From Chamaecrista fasciculata (lineage: Eukaryota > Streptophyta > Magnoliopsida > Fabales > Fabaceae): a stretch of DNA of 64,000 bases. A program made the position numbers and the translations under genes. Of the stretch, positions 42,825-55,265 are shown piece after piece. The stretch is from positions 7,218-71,217 of the forward strand of contig QANZ01008186.1 in NCBI GenBank assembly GCA_003254925.1. The letters are read 5' to 3'. The notes under the pieces were generated by a model. It worked only from the letters and a program-made list of their open reading frames with translations, made no database searches and was not told the DNA's origin. Numbering within the stretch: the stretch's first letter is position 1; each line of letters starts with the position of its first letter.

Positions 42825-43700
42825 CTCGACAGGAACCTATGGAGAGCCGCTAGCCTGCCGTTTAGGCGTTGGAATTCCTTGACTGTCTTTGGGGCTTTCA
42901 TCTCCAAAATGGCCTTGCACTGATCTGGGTTTGCTTCAATTCCTCTGTGGGTGAGCATGAATCCCAGAAACTTTCCTCCATTGACCCCGAAAGTGCACTT
43001 GGAGGGGTTCAATTTCATCTGGTACTTCCTCAGCTGGTTGAAGATTTCTTTCAGGTCCTCAGTGTGCTTTCCTCCCTCTTTGGTTTTTACCACCATGTCG
43101 TCCACATAAACCTCTAGGTTCTTCCCGATGTAATCTTTGAAGAAAAGATCCATCATTCTCTGGTAGGTGGCGCCCGCATTTTTCAATCCGAAAGGCATCA
43201 CTGTGTAATAGTAGGTTCCCAGTTCGGTGATGAAGGATGTTTTTTTGACGTCCTCAGGATTCATTTTTATCTGGTTGTAGCCGCTGAAGGCATCCAAGAA
43301 GCTCATGGTCTGGTGACCGCAGGTTCCATCCACCAGTTTGTCAATGTTTGGCAAAGGATAGTGGTCCTTTGGGCAGGCCTTGTTCAGGTCAGTGAAGTCG
43401 ACACACATTCTCCATTTACCATTGGCTTTCTTAACCAATACCACGTTGGAAAGCCACTCGGGGTATTTGGTTTCCCTGATGAAGCCTGCAGCTAAGAGCT
43501 TGCCCACTTCCTCCTTGATTGCCATTTGGCGTTCTTGGCCGAATAGGCGCTTCCATTGGATAACTCTGATTCTCCCATCTGTGTTTAGGTTGTGACAAAT
43601 GAGTTTTGGATCGATCGTTCGCATGTCGACAGGACGCCAGGCAAAGACGTCTGAGGACGCCTTCAGGAGCTGAATGAGCTCAGCCTCTCGGCTTCATGCA
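42825..43700 (-). pseudogene. Reverse transcriptase region of element B
   Basis: All RT blocks are present: KKANGKWRMCVDFTDLNKA, FLDAFSGYNQI, PFGLKNAGATYQRMMD, catalytic YVDDMV, then CTFGVNGGKFLGFMLTHRGI and RLAALHRFLSR. From 43624 leftward to the inferred donor at 42825 the frame is open. Two single-base-scale shifts, near 43690 and near 43830, separate it from the protease frame. Confidence 0.88.
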
Positions 43701-43808
43701 GCAGCATGTTGATTTGCACGGTTTTCTCCGCGTTGTCTCCCAGCTGGACAACTTCCAAATCACCCATTGGCTTTGGTCTTTGTGCTTCGACCTCGTCTCT
43801 GAAATCCT

Positions 43809-45707
43809 CTACTTCACAGTTGAGGACTTCAGCACCTCCTCCTTGGCACTGTCATCAAGTTTGGGCGTTCTAGCCTTCCTTTTACGTTCATCCTCCTTGG
43901 TAGCCTCAAGGCTCACTGCATAGCATTGCCTTGCGGTCGCCTGGTTGGTTCTCACCTGTCCCACTCCATGGGGCGTTGGGAACTTCATGCAAAGGTGCGC
44001 AGTAGAGATCACTGCTCTCATCTTGTTGAGGGAGGGGCGTCCTAGGAGGACAATGTAAGCTGAGGGCGCCTGCACTACTATAAATTCAACGGTGTTGCTG
44101 GTTACTCTGGGATGATCTCCCATTGTGAGCCTGAGGTCAATTTTTCCAATGGCTGGAATTTGATCCCCAGTGAAGCCTATCAGGTTCCTGTAATGGTCTT
44201 TCAAATCCTCCATCGGGATTCCTAACTGATCAAAGCATCGTTTGTACAGGATATCCACAGAGGAGCCCTTGTCTACCATGATCCTTTCTACAGTAAAGTT
44301 GCCAATCTGGGCTGTGATTACCATCGGGTCATCATATTCTCGATTGACTTCCCACAATTCGTCATCAGTGAATGTTATGGGTTCGACCCATTTCTCACCA
44401 ACAACTGACCCTTTATAGTCAAGCTTGAGTATGAATCTGTTCACCTTTCTCCTTTTGTGTGGGGTTTTTGCCCCACTTTTCTCGATGCCTCCCGAGATCA
44501 TATGGATGATGCCTGTTGGTTTGTTTTCCTTGGGCGGTGAGCGTCGATCCCCTTTTTTGTCGTCACCGCCTTTGGATTTCTTCGCCTCTCGGGGGTCTTT
44601 CTCGTCTCTAGTTCTTTTGTTCCCATCCTTCTTGATGAACCTGGATGGGAGGCGTCCTCGCTGGATGAGGTTCTCAATTTCATCCCTCAGGGTGACACAC
44701 CCATTGGTGGTGTGTCCCTCTCCTCTGTGGTATCTGCAGTACTTGCTGGTATCCACGTTTCTTCCCGCTCTTCTAGGGCGTTCAGGGAGTCTCGGAAGGA
44801 GATTTGTATTGACGATTTCACGGAAGATTTCAGACTCGCTTACCGAAAGCACGGTATAGACAGGGTACTTCCCTCTAGGTGGGGATCGAGGACGCCTGTG
44901 ATGGTCTCTTCCCCTTGAGCTTTCTCTGGCTCTCTCGGGATTCTTGCTTTGCGGCTTCCTTGTGTCTGGTTCGATTCTCGCAAAGCGATCTCGCTGGGTT
45001 TTGTCCAGGTCCTCCTTGGTAATGAATTCTTCAGTCATTTCGAGCAATTCCCCCAGAGACTTGGGGTTCCTATGAGTCAGTTCCTTATGGGCGTGGCCAG
45101 GCCTGGTTCCTGCGAGGAAGGAATAGACTGCTACTTTGTCATCGATCTCCTTTATGTTCGGACAAGTCTTGTTGAACTTTGCTAGATAGTCTCTCAGAGA
45201 TTCTCCGTTATTTTGCCTAACGTCAGAAAAGACTGCCATTGGCTGCTTGTAGACTTTGCTGGTAGCGAACCGCTTCATGAACATGTCTTCTAGGTCTCTG
45301 AAGTAGTGGACTGACCCTACCGGGAGTTTTGAGTACCAATCCAAGGCTGGTCCCTCCAGAGTTATCGGAAAAAGCTTACACCTCTGAGGGTCTCCCATGT
45401 TGGAGATATTCATAGCCGCCTTAAAACCGAGCAAATGATCCTCCGGGTCTTTTACTCCAGTGTACGGTGTGAGTTTCATCGGCATCTTGTAGTTCTTGTC
45501 AAGTTCTGCCGCTTGCACGTGAGGTGCCAAAATTCCTTCTGCATGTTGGGGCGGTCTCACATGCCCCTGAGTAGTTGATGGTATTACGGGGTTGTAAACG
45601 CCCGCTGATGGTATCACGGGGTTGTAGGCGCCCGTTGGCTGATATATCCCACTTGGTGCCGCTTGGGCATAGGCGCCATACCTTGAGTAGTATTGTGGAT
45701 AATACCC
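43809..45707 (-). pseudogene. Gag (main part) and protease of element B
   Basis: An open stretch of over 600 codons. The gag core has EGPALDWYSKL, FMKRFATSKVYKQPM and GESLRDYLAKFN. An arginine-rich part and the zinc-knuckle-like CRYHRGEGHTTNGC follow. The protease has IMVDKGSSVDILYKRCFDQL: the active-site D-x-G-S is DKGSS. It is separated from the gag N-terminus only by TAG at 45708-45710. A ~30-bp tandem duplication lies at 45575-45635. Confidence 0.87.
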
Positions 45708-46193
45708 CTAGGGATAGTAGTACCCTTGCAGTGGATAGGCATAGGCGCCAGGCCACACTTGCTGCTGTGCAGGTTGGCTAGTGGCAGCCACGTGCGATGT
45801 TGGTTGCAGGTTTGGAGGGGCCTGCTGCTCTGGTTTTGGCAGCTGACTTCCTAAATTTCTGTTCTCAAGAGTGGACTCCAGGTTATTGCTCCCAGGGTCC
45901 TCTACGACCTGCTTCCCCTTGGCTTTCTCGGCAGCCATGCTTTCGATACGATTGCGGAGTTCTTCCATCTCCATTCCCATACCTACCTTAAAGGCGGAGA
46001 TTCCATCATCTGGTGCTATGGTGTTTTGCCCTGCTATAACTGGGTTCGGCAGCGTCGGCGTTTCTTGAATGGTTGGAAAACCGGGCGGAGGGAGGAGCGT
46101 CGAATCCTGCACGGATTGAGTCACTGAGCCTCCCGCAGTTTGACAATCGGCTGGGTTTGAAGTCATCTTTCTTTCTGGTTTAGATGAACACAC
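45708..46193 (-). pseudogene. Gag N-terminal part of element B
   Basis: Starts at Met 46193 or more likely Met 46166 (MTSNPADCQ). It is proline- and glutamine-rich and includes a short charged helix (EMEELRNRIESMAAEKAKG) that may be a coiled coil. It ends with a tyrosine-rich GYYYP run before TAG 45708, where element A keeps a glutamine codon. This is the part missing from element A. Confidence 0.8.
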
Positions 46194-46322
46194 AGGTTAG
46201 AGAAGACATATAAATAGAAGATTCATATGAATTTTTCCAGGAGTTCGTCGTGTTCAGAAAAAGTAATTGAAACATAAACCATGAAAATTAAAGATAACAA
46301 ATATAATGGACTTTGTATGAAA

Positions 46323-46340
46323 GTCCCCACGGACGGTGCG
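46323..46340 (-). other. Primer binding site of element B
   Basis: Minus strand CGCACCGTCCGTGGGGAC, two bases inside the 5' LTR. It is close to the GGCGCCGTCTGTGGGGA-type sites of many plant gypsy elements, so a tRNA-Asp- or Arg-like primer is plausible. Confidence 0.6.
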
Positions 46341-46342
46341 AG

Positions 46343-46948
46343 TGATGAACTAGGTTCTGGCCGGGGGTCATTACCTGGTTCAGATGAGGCAACTCTAGGT
46401 TCAAGGTTACCTGCAACACAATGAACACATAGGGTGGCCTTGCGATTCACCTCCGATGCTTAAGTTAGTAAGGGTTTGTGAGCTCGATAATCTCAATTGA
46501 CTGAGTAGAGAGCGTACCTTTTTCCCGTGTGAAGGGTTAACCTTTTATACTGACTGAGGGTGATCTGGCGTGATCTTGCCATAAATGCCTGGATGCTTGA
46601 TTGAGATCTTGGCTGATCTGATTGTAATCCTTGGCTCCCACGTAATTTCCTTTTCTGTGAAAGGTTCCTTGATGGCTAAGGCGTTATCAAGGGAAAGGAT
46701 CTCTGAGTGATTTACTTTGATTGATAGCGGATCTTGATCGATCCTTGATTGGCTCCTGGTTGATTCAAGGAATGTTTCCTTATTTGCTGGTGCGTGGGCG
46801 CCCACACCCTTCGTGATTGTGGGCGTCCACACTTGATGGCGAGATATAGGGCGTTCATGCCTACGTGATCCATCTGGTGGGTTTGCAGCTTGCTGGATCA
46901 AGGGCATGCTCTGCCATTTGGGCCTCCTAATTATTGGGCCTATTATCA
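46343..46948 (-). repeat. 5' LTR of element B
   Basis: 606 bp, same ends as the partner at 35898. Short open frames within are not genes. Confidence 0.9.
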
Positions 46949-46953
46949 GTTAG

Positions 46954-47639
46954 AAAAAATACAGAAACGATAGCAAACAACTTAAATTATTGTATAATTT
47001 ATTTTTGGTTAAAAACAAGCTAAAAGTTGTACAAAAATTACACTGCCAAATAGGCTATTTTTTTTGGGTCAAATCGAAACATGCTACTGAAGAGGTGGAA
47101 AGTTGTTTAGGCTTTAGGGATTGCTTTTGGGATAGGAATGTCTAGCGAAGACTATGCAATCAGATACACTAAAAGTCTTCTTCTCTTTGGGTCTTAAATT
47201 TATCAATGGGGATTGAGTTTAGCAGAAGGGCTCATCTCCCACAACATAGTGAACCTAGGTCCGAATCTTCGCTGGTAGAGGTGCCCATATTTAGTGCCCG
47301 ACAATGGCTCGAATAGGATTGCCTTCAATGGAAGATACTTATAAGAAACAAAAAAAAAATTGAATTTATCTTGAAGAATGGGGTGATTAGTTGAATGTGA
47401 GCTAGAAGATTCTATTTTTAAGATATGGCCTAGAGGATTTTGAAATCAAGGGATGATCCAATTTTTATAATGCAAACATTTGCTTTGATTCAATGGTGAA
47501 CAAAATTGGTTTTTAAATGAGTGTTTGTTGTGGGAACATCATGAAGTACAATGATCCTTAATTTGAATGAGGAGAGAAAGTATGAGGAGAAGTTGGTGCA
47601 CTAGATAGCATTTTCAAAAATTTTTAGGAGTCAAGTGTA
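46954..47639. other. Intergenic, no gene recognised
   Basis: No repeat borders or coding pattern seen. It may be upstream body of the LINE trace that follows, too decayed to read. Confidence 0.35.
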
Positions 47640-47990
47640 ATGTTCGTGGATTGTACAAGTGTCAAGATAGTTAGGCCACTTAGGATTGTGTTTAGCGATG
47701 AGCTTGGTGCTTGGATCATGGGTTTTAGTTTCTTCCTTGGTAGGTGAAATTCCTTTATAAGTGAATCATGGGGTCTTATCAAGATTGCTTGACAATGTTC
47801 TGGTGAAAAGGTTTGGTTTGAGATAATTCTATGTGAATGATTGTGTTAGTGTCTCTTATCTTGAGGGTCATCCTTGAAGTGGATCTTTAAAATCATTAGG
47901 GAGTTCATTAATAAGGGTTGGAGGATTGAATTTTGTCATTAGTTTGGGTAGGGCAATGTGGTTATTAAGTGGCTTGCAAGTCACACCACT
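47640..47990 (+). pseudogene. Faint LINE RNase H trace
   Basis: Broken frames give DELGAWIMGFSFFLG, an SWGLIKIA stretch and IREFINKGWRIEFCH. This resembles the RNase H domain at the end of plant LINE polyproteins (aspartate, WGF, glutamate, and a final REGN/LAS stretch). Several stops and shifts are present. Weak call. Confidence 0.35.
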
Positions 47991-48019
47991 ATAATAAGAA
48001 CGAATTTGGATTGGGGATG

Positions 48020-48460
48020 ATCGATGGGAGGGAAAGGTAAGAGGGTTGGTTACCTTCCCATTGTTTGGAAAGTTGAAAACTGAAAGAAAAGATAATGAGT
48101 GATTATTTCTTAATTCCTCGTTATCCTTCCCCTTTATGGATTCAAAATACTCAAAATTGTGATATTTTAGAGGAGGTATTGATAATCAAATAAGGAGAAG
48201 GAGTGTAGGTTCAAAACCTTCCCTTCCCCTTCGATCTCCTCCCATCTTGTGCTCTCATAATGATGAAAGATTAACTTTTAATTCTTCATCTCTTCCTTCC
48301 CTTTCATAAATTTCAAATAGTTCAAATTCGAGTATTTTAGAGAATTAATAACCAAGCAAGGGGAATAGATGTGAGAACTTGACTTTCCTTTTCCCTCCCT
48401 TCAATTTCTCCCTTGCTTGTCCCTTTTTAATTGCCAAACATGTCCTATAGGAGATAAGAG
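48020..48460. repeat. Two imperfect direct copies, pyrimidine-rich
   Basis: Two copies of about 170 bp share the order 'ccttcccctttatggattc', 'tattttagag' and 'aaggagaagg'/'aaggggaa', with many changes. Nothing coding. The stretch 48460-49400 holds no recognised feature except a sequence near 48950-49010 ('aacatggttcgacc') of a type that I associate with retroelement spacers. Confidence 0.45.
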
Positions 48461-49419
48461 AATGTTCCATGATCCATTGGAGGGTTGTAGGTCTTTCTTA
48501 TTACTTTACTCATCTGGTTGGGGTTAAATGTCCTAGGCGAGTTCTGATCTAGTTTTTTAGTTTTGTTCTTTTGTTTCACATCTTGTTTTCAAAAATTAAA
48601 ATGCTCCTCTTTTCTTCCATTGTTAATTATCTTATGCTCTTTCTCCTCCAGGAAAAGCAAAGAAAAAAAGAGTGTGATCACCTGCATATATAATCATTTA
48701 AAATTTTTGAGCTCTTTCCTTTGATTTCTTGGTTCTTTATATAATTATATATATGCCACAATTAGTAGTTTAACTAAAATAATAGTTCTCATATGGATAT
48801 ATTGGTTTTCGTTACCTGACAAACACATAGATACAGAGATTTTCTTAGAATTCATAGTGTCTTCCAACAATCACTCGCATATTAAACAAAGTAATGAGAA
48901 TGCAAAGAATAGAGAAGAAATGATTGAACAAATAATTAACATGGTTCGACCAGTTCAGTTTTATGTCCCCCCCAAGAAACAAATAACCTTCACTATATTG
49001 AATTAGGGTTTACAATGAATGAATCACATATTTAGATCTTAACTCACCATTAATGTATTTTTGTGTGTCTTAACCCTGGTACCACAAGGATTACTTAACT
49101 TAGGCCCATAGTGAGACAATGCTCAAATACTCAACTCTTGATCCTACTAATAATACATAACTCTGACATTATTAATTAACTCAATACAAATCACTCAAAA
49201 AACTACAAATATTCTCATTGACTTGAACTCCCTTCTTCAACACAATCACCTCTCTATCTTGCCTCTTGCCTAAAACACCCAAGGATCACTTAATATTGTG
49301 CATGCTAATCAAGTCCTGACAATTCTTGAACTTTGGATCACCTTGGTCATTATATTTGTTGGATTATCATGTGTAGATATTTTCTTCACATCAACAATGC
49401 CCTGAGATATGATTTCACT

Positions 49420-50330
49420 AACAAAATGATGTCTAACATTATTATGCTTTATACACTCATGATATATCTAGTTCTTCGTAAGATTAATAACACTTTGACT
49501 ATCACAATAAATTGTTGTACTGTCTTGAGTTAAGTCAAGGTCACCTAGTAAACCTCGTAGCCAGATCGTCTCCTTCACAACTTTTATGATCGCCTTGTAC
49601 TCTACTTTAATAGTAAACAATGCAACAACATGTTGCAAATTAAAGTTGTCTTCCATCTAATACAACTTTCAATAAGTGTGAAGACATATCTTGTTAGAGA
49701 TAATCTCTCATCTAAATCCCTTGCATAGTCTGAATCCATGAAGCCAACTATCAATCGCCCAAAAGGCATTGGCCCCAAGTCAGCTCTGCTAAAGGTTGGA
49801 CAAACATTTGTTGTAGCCTTCAAATACCTCAATAGTCATTTCATTTGGCTACTAATGCTCCTACCTTGGGCTTTTCATAAACCTACTTACGATGCTAACT
49901 ACATGTGGAATATACGAGAGAGTGCAAACCATGACATATGTTACATTGCCTACGATAGATGAGTATGGAAACTTTGACATTTGCTCCAACTCCTTTGCTA
50001 ACTTCGGTAACATGTCTTATGATAACCTAAAATGAGAGGCAAACAAGATGGATACAAGTTTGGCATTCGTCGTGTTGAACCTATGAAGCACCTTTTCAGT
50101 ATATAACTGTTGCGAAAGCATTTTCTTCCTAATTCGTTTGTCTTGTGTTATTTCTTTTGCAAATATCTTTCTTGCCCCTCCAAGATCCTTCATGTGAAAC
50201 TCCTCGTTGAGTTGCTTTTTCAATTTGTTGATTGCCAACTTCCTCTTAGCAACAATAAGCATGTCTTCAATGTGCGACGACAAGTAAATTGAATCTTCTC
50301 TAAGCTTTCCATGATACACACAACCGTCAT
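49420..50330 (-). pseudogene. Copia polyprotein relic, RT end and RNase H
   Basis: RT part DGCVYHGKLREDSIYL and IEDMLIVAKRK, with the usual V-D-D replaced by IED. RNase H region: RYLKATTNVC, FSRADLG, GFMDSDYARDLDERLS, VEYKAIIKVVKETIWLRG and IYCDSQSVINLTKN. These are from the Ty1/copia class. Multiple stops and shifts occur. The upstream half continues beyond the insertion at 51672. Confidence 0.8.
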
Positions 50331-51671
50331 TAGGGGTGTGCAAAATCGGGTTTGGACGGATTAGTTGGGTGAAGATATCAAGTAGATGGGTGAACATTTC
50401 TAAACTTGAACTGCCCGTCGACCCACTCAACCCGATTATGTCAGGTTAAATCAAGTTCAGGTGGGTTGAGTCGGGTTAACGAAGTATTTTTTAAAAATTA
50501 TAAATTAAATTAAATTAGTTAAAAATGTATATTATTCATAAAAATCAAATAAAAATTATACTAATTTTAATGCGAAGAATAATTAAATTAATAGATATAT
50601 TTTTTATAAAATAAATATACATAGTTAAATATTATATATAATAGAGTAAGATAATAATTATATAAATATTATATATCGTACGAAACGTACTTAACTCGTT
50701 ACTATTTTTAAAATAATTAATAAAAAATATACATACTTTATTTATTTTAGTAGAAAAGTCTTTATTTTTTTAAATAAGCAAAAGACTCTTTCGTGCCCCT
50801 AACGGTTGGGGTCAGTTTCAGTTATGCCCCTAACGTCTGCTTTTATGTCAGTTATGCCCCCAATGTGAAATGTTGGTGTCAATTATACCCTAACTTCAAT
50901 TTTTTTTGGGCCGAAGTCCTATTTTGGTCACTCAAGTTTGCTCAAAGTTCTGTTTTGGACCCTCAAGTCTTTAGCGAACTTTCCGACGAGATACATGACG
51001 GCCCCGACAACTACGAAAACTCCTAATGCAAGGTTTTTTTACCTCATGAGTTCAATGACGGCCTTTATTTTGCGAAAAAATGACTAGTAAGCCACCGCAA
51101 AATTACATAGTCACCGAAAAATTACACAATCACCAAAAATCATATTTTCGGTCTTTGTTCACAAAATGAAGGCCGCCATTGAACTCAGGAGGTCAAAAAA
51201 CCTTGGGTTAAGAGTTTTCATAGTCGTCGGGGCCGCCGTGTATCTCGCAGGAATGTTCGCCGGAGACTTGAGGTACCAAAACGGAACTTTGAGCAAACTT
51301 GAGGGACCAAAATTGGACTTTGGCCTAGAAAAAATTGAGGTTAGGGTATAATTGACACCAACGTTTCACTTTGGGGGCATAATTGACACAAAACAAACGT
51401 TAGGGGCATAACTGAAACTAACCCCAAACGTTAGGGGCACGAAAGGGTCTTTTTCCTTTTTAAATAATATTAACATAAGATGTAAAAATATATTAATATA
51501 TCAGTTGGATCAAGTTAAGTCAGGTTGAGTCGGGTCAACTTGCATAACTCGATCAGACCGACTTTTTCATGAAATAACAATCCAAACTAACTCGTTCAAG
51601 TAACTCGACCGATCGAACTCGACATTTTTTAGCAGCTTCGGTCAGGTTAAACTCGATTTTGTACACCCCTA
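50331..51671. mobile_element. hAT-like non-autonomous element inside the copia relic
   Basis: Starts taggggtgtgcaaaatcggg and ends aactcgattttgtacacccct plus a. The 8-base flanks accgtcat (50323-50330) and attgttat (51672-51679) match at 5 of 8, and all three differences are C/T. Removing it rejoins the copia RT frame (…TAYDGCVY…). Subterminal 'gttgagtcgggt' lines are inverted. No transposase. The centre is filled by a foldback element. Confidence 0.72.
50777..51457. mobile_element. MULE-like foldback element, family 2 (copy 3), nested
   Basis: Flanked by ttttaaata on both sides (50768-50776, 51458-51466). The outer arms carry 'cgtgcccctaacg', and an inner unit runs from about 50910 (ggccgaagtcctat) to about 51325 (ggactttggcc). 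The architecture is the same as the copy at 13044. It lies within the hAT-like element. Confidence 0.82.
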
Positions 51672-54420
51672 ATTGTTATAGGCGGTGCTTGTGAAGCCAT
51701 TATGAATCATGAATGCATCAAATGATTTGTACCATTGCTTAGACGATTGCTTCAATCTATGAAAAGATTTTTTTATTAGACACATTTGGTCCTCCTTGTC
51801 AATAAGGTTACAAACCCTCTAGTTCATTCATGTAGTTTTCCTCCTTTAGTTTGACATGCAAGAAAGTTGTTTTAACATCTAGTTGCTCCAGCTTAATCAT
51901 AAAGATTTACCTAAGAGAGCCTTGATCGGACTATATTTTACCATAGGAGAGAACACTTTGTTGTAGTCAATACCCTCCCTTTGTGTAAAACCCTTTACTA
52001 TCAGTCTCACTTTGAATTTAGGTGATTCAACCCCTAAACTTCCTTCCTTCTTCTTGAAGACTTACTTTCGTACTATGACCTACTTCCCCTTTGGCAATGA
52101 GACTAATGCCCATGTATGATTCTTATGAAGAGATTCAATCTTTTCCCATAACACAACATCTGTCCAATGATCTGCTTCCAAATTGAAATACTCTCTCTAT
52201 AACTGTTTGGATCCTCCACATCAATCATTTCTACAACTGATAGGGTGAACACTACCAGATTAGCATACCCTACAAGATCTTCATAAACTATATTAGCATA
52301 TCTCATTGGTAGTCTAGCCTATCTGTTCTCCCTCCTTGTTGTGATGTCATAACTTAGTTATCGTTCAAGTTCCCTTAAGACCTCAGTGTTATTAAGGAGG
52401 TCTTGCACCTACTCCTCTATAGTGGTACTGGGTTGGGCAATCTAAGTGTCGTCAAGAATTACTCCATTAAATTTCCTTTTTTGTGATATATATTGGCGAT
52501 AGTCTTCTCTCACTTGTCTAACGAAGCAGACTCGTTGAAGGTTACATCCATCCTAATTAGTATCTCTAGAAACTTAAGATCTGTGCACCACAAATTAAAT
52601 TCCTTCACTCTAGCCTTCAAATCCTAGAAATATGCACTTCCTTGCCCTTGGCTAAAGCCTGTCATTGTTTAGATGAGCATAAAGAGGACACTTAAACATC
52701 GTTAAGTGTTTGTAATCAACAAGAGAACAAAACCGCACCTCGAAGGGAGTTTTATTCTCAATTTTCATGGATGACAATTTGTTGACCAAATAATAAGTAG
52801 TGTTGATCACATTAGTCCAAAAGTTCATGCTTACACTAGCATGTAAGAGCATGCTTTATGCTCTATCACAGAGCGTTATGATCGTTCATTTTTGCAACAC
52901 CATTTTATTGTTGCATTTTAGTACCTATGCAGTGTCTCAAAATGCCTTCTTTCTTATAGAAGTCATTAAACTCTTTATTGCAGTATTCCAACCTAATATC
53001 AATTCTTATGTAATTCACTTTTGTCTAATCTGCTTCTCAATTATTGTCTTTCGCTTGATAATTGTTGAAAATGCCTCATCCTTGGATTTTAGTATGTACA
53101 CTCATACCATTCTAAAGTAATCACTCATCAATGTCATGTAATATCGATCGCCACTGTTTGAAGGAACTTTTTTTTTACCCCATAGGATTGAAGGGATATA
53201 ATCCATCCTATCCCTGGGTCTTATGCGTCATCTCCTTGTTGAACTTCACACTTTTCTACTCTCCAAACACACAGTGTTCACAAAAATTCAAGGGATCTTC
53301 CTTGTAGCCATCCAACATGTTTTACTTGCTTAGAAACTTCAGTCGTCTGTCACTCATTTGACTAAGCCTCAAATGTCACAATTGACCTTGACTACAATCT
53401 TGCTCTTAGGTGCTCAGCTCAACACTATTTTAGGCGCTTGTCTCACTCCTTCCATAAGCATTATTTTGTTTCCTAAGGTGACTACCTTCTCACATTCAAT
53501 TACAATTCCTTGAAGATAATATAGCTAGGAGTTCAGCTTCTCCTTCATCATTGTCATGGAGCCTTTACCCACTTTAAGAAATCCACCTTAGACGTGGAGT
53601 TTGTACCTTTAAATGTCCAAAGTTGAAAAACGAAATAAGCTTCCTCTTCATCTAATGAACATGTCAGCACTCAATACTTTTTCATAACCCTGTCGAACAT
53701 TCTGATTATGATGTCACCAATCCCCTCAATCACCAATGAAATGTTTTTTCCAAGATAGGTCATCCCACGCATACGGTTATACAAAGAAAACTAGTCTCTG
53801 TGTGGACACATGTGGAATATTGCACCAATGTTAAGAACCTAGGAGTTTGGTCGATGATTTGAACTCATAGACTACACCTCTCCTGCACATTCGCCATCAC
53901 CTAAAGTACTGCAAGTGTCAAAAATGTTCATTGATTTGTCCTCCTTTGACTTCCCCTTCTTCCCTTTTAAATTTGGGCAATTCTTCTTCAAGTGACCCTG
54001 CTCCCCACACTTAAAAGAAATCACCTTCTTTGCCCAAGAATTCGACCTCAATTGTCCTTTGGACTTTATTGAGTCCTCTCACTGTGCTCTTCCCCTCGTT
54101 AATAGACCCTCACGCTTCGCCAGATCGCTTAGAAGTCTCTTCAACTACTTTTTAGCATATGCTAATGTCATCCAACGAGATGCTCTCCCTCCCATACAAC
54201 AATCAATCCACAAAGGTTACGTAGGATGGTGGTAAGGAACATAACACAATAAGAGCTCGATCCTCATCCTCAAACTTGATATTTACATTCTCCATATATA
54301 TAATGATTGAATTAAAGTCTTTCATGTGAGAAACACGATTGGTGCACCATCATTCATCCTCAAATTGTAAAATCTCTTCTTTATATATAGACAATTGGTG
54401 AGTGATTTTGCCACAACTTC
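51672..54420 (-). pseudogene. Copia polyprotein relic, gag to RT
   Basis: The minus strand from 54420 gives gag traces, a zinc-knuckle with FKCGEQGHLKKNCPNLK in which the first cysteine is replaced by serine, protease-region traces, and integrase traces (MLLHASVSMNFWTNVINTTY, KTPFEVRFCSLVDYKHLTMF). RT start traces follow up to FDAFMIHNGFTSTAY at 51700. Frames are broken many times. It is older than elements A and B by its decay. No LTR recognised. Confidence 0.75.
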
Positions 54421-54607
54421 GTTGTCATTGATAGATATAGACAATTACTATCAATTCCAATTTTGTCTATTTTATTTATAGAAATTGATTGATGGGTTCA
54501 AACTCTTCAAAGAGTTGACGTACAATAGTTGCATTGAGCCCAAGTCAATAAACCTGTGTCAAGTTTCAAAATACGTTTGATGATCCCCATACATTCAATT
54601 TTTCATA

Positions 54608-55012
54608 TTGAATAGTAATTTTGATCCTTGAACTATAAAATTAATTTTATCTTTGTTTAAAATTATTTTTTTGGTTTTGTTTTGACCCTCCAATTTTCCT
54701 TTATTTTACGTACTATTAGTTCAAAATATTATTTCATTTAGTTTTTATCATTATTTCTAACTTAAATAGTTGAGATAGAATGGTAGATCATTTTTCTCTA
54801 TATATATGTGTCATAGACTCATAGTAAGTAAGAAAGAAATAATTTATCTTAGTTGTTTAAGTTAGAAATAATGGCAAAAACTAAAAAAAATTATATTTTG
54901 AACTAACAATAGAACAAATATGAAAATTTAAAGACTAAAATAGAATGAAAAAAATTTTAAAATCAAAACAAAAGTAACTCTATAGTTTAAGAACCAAAAT
55001 GATTATTTGACC
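54608..55012. mobile_element. Foldback element, family 4 (copy 1)
   Basis: Left arm 'attttgatccttgaactata', right arm inverted 'tatagtttaagaaccaaaat'. Flanks tttttcata (54599-54607) and atttttata (55013-55021) match at 7 of 9. Confidence 0.65.
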
Positions 55013-55265
55013 ATTTTTATATATCAACATCTTCAGCCCGAATTTGACGTGGCATATATAATCAAACTTTGTTAGTAGACCGAATAGACTTAGTTATATA
55101 GTTAGGGACAAAATTAGTAATATTATTATTTTTAATGTTAAACTTTATAATCAATTTGATTATAAACAAAAATTAGAGATAAAAATTGACAACGACCTTA
55201 AAAATGCTACCGAAATTATATGATTACTTTACGCGGATATACTACCAATCTTTTCTTTTCTTTTT

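Larger units (their letters stand above)
35898..46948 (-). mobile_element. Ty3/gypsy Tat-type retrotransposon B (both LTRs)
   Basis: 11.05 kb, bounded by two 606-bp LTRs (35898-36503 and 46343-46948). Flanks attag (35893-35897) and gttag (46949-46953) match at 4 of 5. Minus-strand order: 5' LTR, primer site, gag, protease, RT, intron-like segment, RNase H, second RNase H-like domain, integrase, antisense gene, 3' LTR. Every coding part has at least one stop or frameshift, so it could move only with help from another copy. Confidence 0.9.
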
